59,544 bases of DNA, taken from Nocardia pseudovaccinii NBRC 100343 (lineage in GTDB: Bacteria > Actinomycetota > Actinomycetes > Mycobacteriales > Mycobacteriaceae). This document shows positions 53,624 to 59,544 of the stretch, piece after piece. The first letter of the stretch is position 1. Each line of letters starts with the position of its first letter. The notes beneath the pieces are model-generated. The model made no database searches. It worked only from the letters and a program-made list of their open reading frames with translations, and was not told where the DNA came from. The DNA is taken from the NCBI RefSeq assembly GCF_001613225.1, contig NZ_BDBY01000189.1, positions 1-59,544 on the forward strand, given 5' to 3'. A program made the translations under genes and the position numbers.

Positions 53624-54967
53624 GTGCCCATGAATGATCCAGTCGGTAGCGGTGTGCCGGAACAGGCTGTTCAGTTTCTCCGCGAAAACAATATCCGCGC
53701 AGTCGACCTCATGTTCGTCGATGTATGGGGCATACCTCGCGGCAAGCGATTCCCGATCGAGGCATTCCTGCATCACGGGGTCATGCACATCGGCGCCGCC
53801 GCATTCACCGCCAATGCCGACGGTCGTCTCGACGAGACACCATTCGTCTCGGCATCGTCGGGATGGCCGGATATGGTTGCGCGCCCGGACTATTCGTCGT
53901 TGCGGCGAGCCGGGTGGGGTGAGAATCTGGCCACCGTCATGTGCGAGTGCGTCGATGCCCGCACCCAGGAGCCGATCGCCATGGACACGCGATCCATGGT
54001 AAAGGCGACGCTGTCGGAGTTCGCTCAGCTCGGATACCGCGTCAACCTTGCCACCGAGCTCGAGTTCCACGTCTTCGACGCGAACTGGCGTCCGGCGTGG
54101 GAAGAGATCGGGCTGTACTCGTTGGAATTCTGTGCGGGATTCGATCCGCTGCTCGGACGGATCGTCCGAGCACTGAGCGACACCGGCATCCCTGTCGAGA
54201 ACACCAGCATCGAATACAGTCCGGGCCAGATCGAGATCACCCAGCAGTATGACGAGGCGCTCGCGATGCTGGATAAAACGGTGCTCTTCAAGCACGCCGT
54301 ACGCTGCGTCGCGCGCGAGAACGGTTACCACGCGACCTTTATGGCCAAGCCCGGAACCGAACTGGGCGGCAGCAGTATGCATGTGCATCTGAGCCTGCAG
54401 GACCAGTCCGGCCGTAACGCATTCGGGATCGTCGACGAGGAGAACCCGCTGGGATCCTCGGTGCTACGCAAGTACGTATCGGGCCTGCTTGCGCACCAAT
54501 TGGAGCTCCAGGCTGTCACCCATCCGACCAGCAATGACTACAAGCGCTCGGTCGATTATTCGTTCGCTCCGACACAGGTGACGTGGGGCGTGGACAACCG
54601 CCACGCCGGACTGAGATGTCTACCGCGTATCGGTGACTCGTCGCGGGTGGAAGTGCGGTGGGCGTCGGCGGGGACGAATCCGTACAGCGTGCTCCAGGGG
54701 TACCTGCAAGCGGGGCTGCACGGCCTGACCGAAGATCTTCCGTTGATCGACGAATGCGTGGGAGACGCATACGCCGATCCCGGGTGGGAGCGCATCGCCG
54801 CACGCCCGGAGATCGCGCTCGAACGATTCGCGACCAGCGACTTCACCCACAGTGCGTTCGGGAAGACCTTCGTCGAAACCACGCGAGCGCTGCAGCTCAA
54901 CGAACTGCGCGAATTCGCCGCCCAGGTCACCGACTGGGAGTTCGTGCGGTACCGCACACACATCTGA
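53624..54967 (+). CDS. glutamine synthetase-family ligase
   Basis: 447 residues from the GTG at 53624 (ATG two codons later also possible), GAAGGAACC upstream. Type I glutamine synthetase fold: N-terminal beta-grasp (AVDLMFVDVWGIPRGKRFPI), ELEFHVFD (metal Glu), ENTSIEYSPGQIEITQ, MAKPGTELGGSSMHVHLSLQ with the His/metal loop, TSNDYKRSV, and RVEVRWASAGTNPY. No adenylylation-site sequence typical of GlnA is evident, and it is embedded in a catabolic operon, so gamma-glutamylation of an amine (as in isopropylamine, polyamine or ethanolamine breakdown) is more likely than ammonia assimilation. Third gene of the operon. Confidence 0.92.
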   Translation: MPMNDPVGSGVPEQAVQFLRENNIRAVDLMFVDVWGIPRGKRFPIEAFLHHGVMHIGAAAFTANADGRLDETPFVSASSGWPDMVARPDYSSLRRAGWGENLATVMCECVDARTQEPIAMDTRSMVKATLSEFAQLGYRVNLATELEFHVFDANWRPAWEEIGLYSLEFCAGFDPLLGRIVRALSDTGIPVENTSIEYSPGQIEITQQYDEALAMLDKTVLFKHAVRCVARENGYHATFMAKPGTELGGSSMHVHLSLQDQSGRNAFGIVDEENPLGSSVLRKYVSGLLAHQLELQAVTHPTSNDYKRSVDYSFAPTQVTWGVDNRHAGLRCLPRIGDSSRVEVRWASAGTNPYSVLQGYLQAGLHGLTEDLPLIDECVGDAYADPGWERIAARPEIALERFATSDFTHSAFGKTFVETTRALQLNELREFAAQVTDWEFVRYRTHI

Positions 54968-55012
54968 GCACACGTCTTCGCACGAGCGCGTGCGTCATCG
55001 AAAGGTCCACTC

Positions 55013-55942
55013 ATGTTGCAAGATCGCTATCGCCCCTCCGCGCTCACCGTCGCGGTGACCGGCGGTGACGTCCTCCCCAGCCAGAGCGAATTCATTCCGC
55101 GTGGTGTCGAGGGAATCGCCACGGCCGCAATTGAATCGGCCCGGGCCGGTGCCAGCTCCGTGCACCTGCATGCCCGCGACGACGACGGTCGCCCCAGCGC
55201 GTCGCCCGCGATGTTCACCGAGATCGTCGACGCGATCCGCGAACAGACCGACGTCGTGATCAATGTGACCACTGGTGGCGCTCCGGGCATGAAACTGCAG
55301 GACAAGCTGGTCGCGATGCAAGCCTGCAAGCCCGATATCTGTACCTTCAATCTGGGTACCATGAACTTCGAGTCCTGGCCGGACCCTGCCCGCTGGCCCA
55401 ATGTCCAGACCGACTGGGAGCGCGAGATTCTCGAGGGCGCAGGGTCGGCGACATTCATCAACACATTAGCCATGCTGCGTGAGACTGCCGCCGCCGCAAG
55501 GGATGTCGATGCAACACCGGAATTGGAAGCCTACGACCTGGGACACCTCTATATGGCCCGACATCTCATCGATGAGGGAACGCTGCAGGGACCGGTCCGG
55601 GTCCAGCTCGTTCTCGGCGTACTCGGCGGTGCGGGCAGTGCGCTCGAGGACCTGTTCACGCTCCACGAGCGGGCACATCGGATCCTCGGCAACGACCTGG
55701 CCGACCTCGGCGTAGCCGGGCTCGGATATCCGATGCAGTTCCGGCACGCTGCGACGGCGCTCGGTCTCGGTATGGACTGTCGCGTCGGAATCGAGGACAG
55801 CCTGCGGGTCCGGCGCGACCAGCCGGTGCACAGCAATGCCGAAATGGTCGAGGTAGTAGTGGATCTCGCGGATCTGCTGGGTCGGCCGATCGCTACGCCC
55901 GCCGAGTTGCGCGCACGTCTGACGAAATGGTCGAAATCGTGA
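55013..55942 (+). CDS. BKACE-family beta-keto acid cleavage enzyme
   Basis: 309 residues. 3-keto-5-aminohexanoate cleavage (Kce/BKACE, DUF849) family: AVTGGD near the start, zinc HxH in SVHLHARDDDGRPS near 50-52, INVTTGG, CTFNLGTMNF, and YPMQFRHAATALGLGMDCRV with VGIEDSLR (Glu ligand). TIM barrel, Zn-dependent: beta-keto acid plus acetyl-CoA gives a CoA ester plus acetoacetate. The substrate side chain is set by a few pocket residues that I cannot interpret. Overlaps by 16 bases with the following dehydrogenase, which probably makes its keto substrate. Confidence 0.93.
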   Translation: MLQDRYRPSALTVAVTGGDVLPSQSEFIPRGVEGIATAAIESARAGASSVHLHARDDDGRPSASPAMFTEIVDAIREQTDVVINVTTGGAPGMKLQDKLVAMQACKPDICTFNLGTMNFESWPDPARWPNVQTDWEREILEGAGSATFINTLAMLRETAAAARDVDATPELEAYDLGHLYMARHLIDEGTLQGPVRVQLVLGVLGGAGSALEDLFTLHERAHRILGNDLADLGVAGLGYPMQFRHAATALGLGMDCRVGIEDSLRVRRDQPVHSNAEMVEVVVDLADLLGRPIATPAELRARLTKWSKS

Positions 55943-56850
55943 ACGCGCCGCTGCCGGACTCGGTCGCCATTATCGGTGCCGGCTTCATCGGTTGCAGTTT
56001 CGCGGCGGTGTTCGTCCGCCGCGGTGTCCGGGTCCGACTATTCGACGCCGCGGCGGATGCTCGGTCATCGGCCGACGGCCGTATCGCCGGGATGCTTGCC
56101 CAGACCGGGGACGAAGCCAATCTCGACCTGGTATCCGTGCACGCCGATCTGGACAGTGCCGTAGCCGGGGTCAGCTGGGTGCAGGAATGCGTCGCCGAAG
56201 ATCTGTCGATCAAACGGGATGTTTTCCGGGCTCTCGACCAGCGGTGCGCCCCGTCGGTCATTCTGGCGAGTAGCGCTTCGGAGTTGACGATGACCGCTAT
56301 CTCCGACGGGCTCGTGAATCCGCAACGGTGCATTGTTGTTCATCCGACCAATCCGCCGCACCTCCTCCGATTCGTCGAGGTGGTTCCGGGAGCGAAGACG
56401 GATCGCCAGATAGTCGATACCGCATGTGCGGTGATGACGGCCCTCGGGCAGGTGACGGCTTCGCTTGCGAAGGAGGTCCCGGGGTTCTTGCTCAACCGGC
56501 TGCAGGTGGCGCTGGAACGAGAGGCGTTTGCGCTGTTGACCGAGGGCGTGGCAACGGTTGCGGATATCGATGCGGCTATCGCGCATGGGCTCGGTCCGCG
56601 GTGGGCGGCCATTGGTCCTTTCGCCGTGGAAGAGACGAACTCGATGGGCATCGAGGCCGGTCTCACGCGGTTCCGGGGCTATTTCAACAACATGTTCGCT
56701 GCCCTGGATCGTCCGTTCGACGGGATCGATGATGGGTTCGTAGCGCTTGCCGTAAAAGGTGTCGCTGCCGCCTACGGTCGGGAATGTCGGGACGAACTGC
56801 TCGCCCGCCGCGATAATATTCTGCTTGCGTTGCGGAACCATAAAGGGTGA
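55927..56850 (+). CDS. 3-hydroxyacyl-CoA dehydrogenase-family protein (hydroxy-acid/carnitine dehydrogenase-like)
   Basis: 307 residues. Rossmann domain: VAIIGAGFIGCSFAAVF near 13-29, LFDAAADAR (Asp, NAD-type), then VQECVAEDLSIKRDVFRALD, LASSASELTMTAI with the catalytic Ser, and VVHPTNPPHLLRFVEVVPG with the catalytic His. C-terminal helical domain: PGFLLNRLQVALEREAFALL. Same subfamily as L-carnitine and L-gulonate dehydrogenases, which act on free 3-hydroxy acids. In carnitine breakdown such an enzyme feeds a BKACE; the overlapping gene order here suggests the same two-step logic. Last gene of the operon. Confidence 0.92.
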   Translation: MVEIVNAPLPDSVAIIGAGFIGCSFAAVFVRRGVRVRLFDAAADARSSADGRIAGMLAQTGDEANLDLVSVHADLDSAVAGVSWVQECVAEDLSIKRDVFRALDQRCAPSVILASSASELTMTAISDGLVNPQRCIVVHPTNPPHLLRFVEVVPGAKTDRQIVDTACAVMTALGQVTASLAKEVPGFLLNRLQVALEREAFALLTEGVATVADIDAAIAHGLGPRWAAIGPFAVEETNSMGIEAGLTRFRGYFNNMFAALDRPFDGIDDGFVALAVKGVAAAYGRECRDELLARRDNILLALRNHKG

Positions 56851-56879
56851 ATCAGACTACTGCACAATGGTCTTGAGTC

Positions 56880-57405
56880 CTCATTGAAAGTGGTCGGGAT
56901 CGAACTGTCCACCAACACCGCCGAACCAGCCTGGGGTGGGATGAGCTGGTCCGGCGGTGCTTTATGGCCTGCTGGTGCGCGGCTACGGGCCGGACGCCAT
57001 TCGCGACCGCGAAGCAAACAGGCCGGTGATGTACAGACCGAAGCAGGTGGCACCGAGGGCCCTGCGGAGAGTCCGATTGGCTGCCGTCGAGATAATCGGG
57101 CCTCGTCCAACCAGGCCCAGGTATCGGCCCCAGGGCCTGCGTCGGCGTCGACGCCGAGAGGCTGACGAGCACGCACGCGATCGGGTAGCCCCCCGCGACA
57201 GCGACTGGCTAGGACGCTGCGGCGTGCTGGTGTCGATCACGACGTTCATGGCGATCGGGCAGGCTGCATTGCTGTGGACCGACGGTGCGACAGTGGCGGG
57301 CTGCTGTGAAAGGTCCGCTGCATTCCTGGGCCCGCCTCCAGACCGGACTTCGCGCCCGGCAGGAACGCACGACTGATCCGGGGGTGCCCGTAGCCCGCAG
57401 CTCAT
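56880..57405 (-). pseudogene. imine-reductase-like pseudogene (duplicate of the gene at 23982)
   Basis: Minus-strand translation shows several pieces of the intact enzyme: TVAPSVHSNAACPIAMNVVI and DTSTPQ (intact VVAPSVEAAVEASPVVVNVV and IDTITMQ), and LGATCFGLYITG (intact IGAPGFGLYISG). The Rossmann start reads CGLRAPPDQSCVPAG where the intact gene has CGLMGSAVSRALLQAG; at DNA level the match is clearer. Stops and frame changes occur between pieces. It sits divergent from PhyH across two operators, as the intact gene does at 24.8 kb. Confidence 0.8.
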
Positions 57406-57417
57406 GACAATTTCGTT

Positions 57418-57551
57418 CGTTTGATCAGCTGACCTGGTCATATGGGCGTGGCTTAGATCACTCTGACTTTCAATCCGGCGGACGGTGTCGATGTTCGTGA
57501 CCTTCCGATCCTTGACACAATTCCATTGACATGGTCATATGATCATGTCAA
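57418..57551. promoter_or_regulatory. double operator upstream of PhyH, including the best palindrome
   Basis: Site 1 (57429-57454) reads CTGACCTGG-TCATATGG-GCGTGGCTT, preceded by TTGATCA. Site 2 (57526-57551) has perfect arms TTGACATG and CATGTCAA around GTCATATGAT; the whole 26 bases are symmetrical except one pair. Site 2 ends 61 bases before the PhyH start. Matches the double site at 24866-24995 in order and orientation. Confidence 0.75.
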
Positions 57552-57612
57552 ATGACCCACTTCGGTCCAACAACGAACATGGCCGCGAAGAAGCGGTCGG
57601 AGGAGGCCCAAA

Positions 57613-58539
57613 ATGACTGAGCAGGGGCTCACCACGCTGCTGGCCGACGCGTCTGTCGAGGACGTGTGTCGGACCATCCAGCGGGACGGCGGCGTCATCG
57701 TCAAGGACGCTGTCGATTCCGAAACGCTGCAAGGCCTTTGGGCCGACATGCAGCCGCACTTCGAGACGACCCCTTACGGTGAAGATCCGTTCAGCGGAAC
57801 GAAGACTCGCCGGATCAGTGGTCTGGTGGGAAAGTCTCGTCACCTGTTCCCGGTACTGGATCACCCGTTGGTGAACGGAGCCGCCGAGCACTTCCTCGCC
57901 ATTCCGCATCCGATGTGGTACGGCGATATGAAGATCTCCGTTCCGGCCAACTACCACATCGGTGTGACCCAGGTGATCCAGATTCACCCCGGGGAAGGGT
58001 TCCAGCCGCTGCACCGTGACGACAGTGTGTTCCAGTGGGAGCACCCGACTTATGGCCGTGAAGCACGGATCCAGGTCATGCTCGCGATGAGCGATTTCAC
58101 CGCGGAAAACGGTGGCACGCGCGTGATTCCGGGTAGCCACGCGTGGGACGACGAGCGTGCGCCGTCTCAGGACGAAGCCTTCTCGACCGAGATGACGGCC
58201 GGCTCGATCCTGATGTTCATCGGATCGACGTTTCACGGCGGCGGTCTGAACAGCAGTGACGCCCCGCGCACCGGCCTCACCTTCGCTTACGACCTCGGCT
58301 TCCTGCGCCAGGAAGAGAACCAGTACCTCGCCATTCCGATCGAACAGGTGAAGACCTTCCCGGAGTCGATCCAGCGGAAGCTGGGCTACGCGGCGTGCCC
58401 ACCGCTGATGGGCTGGGTGGAAGCCGACGGCAAGATGGCCGAGCCGATGACGCTGCTCCAAGAGAACGGGCAGGCACGCAGCCTGTCGGATCTCGACGCG
58501 GTGGACGCCAACGGGAACAAGATCGCTACCACGAGCTGA
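57613..58539 (+). CDS. phytanoyl-CoA dioxygenase (PhyH) family protein
   Basis: 308 residues from the ATG at 57613 with GGAGGCCC upstream. Fe(II)/2-oxoglutarate dioxygenase: cupin-type fold with iron ligands H134 and D136 in LHRDDSVFQWEHP and H208 in STFHGGGLNSS, and R219 in APRTGLTFAYD for 2-oxoglutarate. Also TAENGGTRVIPGSHAWDD, characteristic of PhyH proteins. Hydroxylates (or epimerises, desaturates) a small molecule. Under a double operator; followed by the alcohol dehydrogenase 38 bases downstream, which could oxidise the hydroxylated product. Broken copy at 25114. Confidence 0.93.
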   Translation: MTEQGLTTLLADASVEDVCRTIQRDGGVIVKDAVDSETLQGLWADMQPHFETTPYGEDPFSGTKTRRISGLVGKSRHLFPVLDHPLVNGAAEHFLAIPHPMWYGDMKISVPANYHIGVTQVIQIHPGEGFQPLHRDDSVFQWEHPTYGREARIQVMLAMSDFTAENGGTRVIPGSHAWDDERAPSQDEAFSTEMTAGSILMFIGSTFHGGGLNSSDAPRTGLTFAYDLGFLRQEENQYLAIPIEQVKTFPESIQRKLGYAACPPLMGWVEADGKMAEPMTLLQENGQARSLSDLDAVDANGNKIATTS

Positions 58540-58576
58540 TCGACCAGTGCGAAGCAACGCGACATGGCCGCGAGTG

Positions 58577-59544
58577 ATGACGCGGGCCGCGGTCCTGAGA
58601 ACTCAGCCAGGCACGCTGGAGCTCGAGACGCTCGAATTGGGGCGTCTCGGGCCGGATGAAATACGGGTCCGCGTTGTCTATTCCGGCCTGTGCCATTCGG
58701 ACTTGCACGAGGTCGAAGGTCGTTGGCAGACAGTAACTCCAATTGTCCTGGGCCACGAGGCATCCGGTGTCGTCGAGCAGGTCGGGGCAGGTGTCTTCGG
58801 AATCCGACCGGGCGACCGTGTCGTGACGTGCATCTCGGCCTCATGCGGGAGTTGCCGTTACTGCACGAACGGACAGCTGACGCTGTGTGAACGCCGAGCG
58901 GCGCTCAATACCGATCGGATCGAGCCGCGTTTGCTCGACTCGTCAGGGCAGTCGGTCAGACCAACGGCGGGCATCGGTGCGTTCGCGGAGTACATGACCG
59001 TCCATCACAGCTGCGCGGTCGTGATTCCCGATGACATTCCGATGGATGTCGCCAGCATTCTGGGCTGCGCCGTCGTGACCGGTGTGGGAGCGGCGATCAG
59101 GGGAGCGAAGATCAAGCCTGGGGAAACCGCTGTGGTAATCGGATGCGGCGGCGTCGGCGCGGCGGCGATCCAGGGCGCGCGCCTTGCCGGGGCCGCTCGC
59201 ATCATCGCCGTCGACGTGACGCCCGGCAAGCTCGAGCTCGCACGCGCTCTCGGTGCCACGGACGTCGTCGACGCATCCGAGGTCGATCCGGTTGCGGCTG
59301 TGCGTGAATTGACCAAGGGTGGCGTCGACCACGCATTGGAAATCGTGGGAACCAGTCGTACGGTCCAGCAGGCGTTCGAGATGTTGGTACCCGGTGGAAA
59401 GGCGACCGTCGTCGGACTCGTTCCGGACGAGGATCCGGTACGGATCCGTGCTTCGGAGCTCTTCTTCTCGGAGAAGACTCTAACGGGAACGTTCATGGGG
59501 TCCAACAACTTCCGCACCGATATTCCTCGCTACCTCGAGTTCTA
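58577..59544 (+). CDS. zinc-dependent alcohol dehydrogenase, 3' end outside window
   Basis: Open from the ATG at 58577 (MTRAAVLRTQPG; a GTG directly precedes it) to the window end, 322 codons of an expected 360-370. Medium-chain dehydrogenase: catalytic zinc ligands C39 (SGLCHSDLH) and H60 with E61 (LGHEASG), structural zinc cysteines in CGSCRYCTNGQLTLC near 91-105, Rossmann motif VVIGCGGVGAAAIQGA near 190, and AVDVTPGKLELA with Asp for NAD. Resembles the class III/mycothiol-dependent and aryl-alcohol dehydrogenase groups. Likely co-transcribed with PhyH, 38 bases upstream. Confidence 0.93.
   Translation, partial: MTRAAVLRTQPGTLELETLELGRLGPDEIRVRVVYSGLCHSDLHEVEGRWQTVTPIVLGHEASGVVEQVGAGVFGIRPGDRVVTCISASCGSCRYCTNGQLTLCERRAALNTDRIEPRLLDSSGQSVRPTAGIGAFAEYMTVHHSCAVVIPDDIPMDVASILGCAVVTGVGAAIRGAKIKPGETAVVIGCGGVGAAAIQGARLAGAARIIAVDVTPGKLELARALGATDVVDASEVDPVAAVRELTKGGVDHALEIVGTSRTVQQAFEMLVPGGKATVVGLVPDEDPVRIRASELFFSEKTLTGTFMGSNNFRTDIPRYLEF

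Noticed and set aside
52168..53631. 487-residue minus-strand frame over the EthA-like monooxygenase
   Set aside because: Antisense of a fully supported enzyme; no recognisable domain.
56957..57376. 139-residue plus-strand frame
   Set aside because: Arg-rich run without similarity; the other strand carries recognisable pieces of the imine-reductase-like gene.
1..59544. CRISPR arrays, tRNA or rRNA genes, phage genes, toxin-antitoxin or defence systems
   Set aside because: No regularly spaced repeats, no cloverleaf-like sequence, no recognisable phage or defence proteins; the only mobile-element trace is the IS5-type relic at 9.1-9.4 kb.

Overview
The window looks like chromosomal DNA of a mycolic-acid actinomycete, most likely Nocardia or a close relative. 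The basis is high GC with GC-rich third codon positions, an MmpL transporter, PknK-like kinase/LuxR fusion regulators, a PucR regulator, FadE5-like and EthA-like enzymes, and GTG starts. This is inference from gene content; no rRNA, tRNA or CRISPR array was seen. It is an accessory, catabolism-rich region.

Layout. 0.7-9.1 kb: single enzymes next to their regulators: SDR, STAND-type LuxR regulator (1624), SDR plus amidohydrolase divergent from MarR, LysR divergent from SDR. 9.1-9.8 kb: IS5-type transposase remnant and a truncated copy of the start of a CocE-type hydrolase gene. 9.8-17 kb: giant kinase/NTPase/LuxR regulator, PucR regulator, MmpL transporter. 17.3-25.4 kb: a gene graveyard (broken hydrolase, lipase, three TetR pieces, dioxygenase) around a frameshifted CocE hydrolase, a secreted protein, an MFS permease and an imine-reductase-like enzyme. 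25.5-31 kb: FadE5-like acyl-CoA dehydrogenase and a second giant kinase regulator. 31.2-37.8 kb: SnoaL-like protein, AraC regulator, then an acyl-CoA dehydrogenase/SDR/APH-kinase/unknown operon. 37.9-46.2 kb (minus): Baeyer-Villiger monooxygenase, saccharopine-dehydrogenase-like protein, CoA ligase and hydantoinase/carboxylase A and B subunits, divergent from a fourth STAND regulator (46375). 48.7-59.5 kb: TetR, secreted lipase, then hydrolase/EthA-like monooxygenase/glutamine-synthetase-like ligase/BKACE/hydroxyacyl-CoA dehydrogenase, followed by a PhyH dioxygenase and a zinc alcohol dehydrogenase that runs off the window.

Main discovery. Two modules exist twice, and the copies have decayed in complementary ways. 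Module 1 is hydrolase-lipase-CocE-TetR. At 48.7-52.1 kb the hydrolase, lipase and TetR are whole and CocE is reduced to a 33-codon C-terminal stub. At 17.9-20.7 kb, in inverted orientation, CocE is nearly whole and the other three are fragments in the same relative order and strands. Module 2 is a divergent pair, imine-reductase-like gene and PhyH dioxygenase. At 24-25.4 kb the reductase is whole and PhyH decayed; at 56.9-58.5 kb PhyH is whole and the reductase decayed. Related palindromes (core TCATATGA, arms TTGACATG/CATGTCAA in the best copy) lie in the promoter regions of both modules, suggesting one TetR-controlled regulon. The surviving genes look like one dispersed pathway for an N-containing or ester/ketone substrate. 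That pathway is inference.
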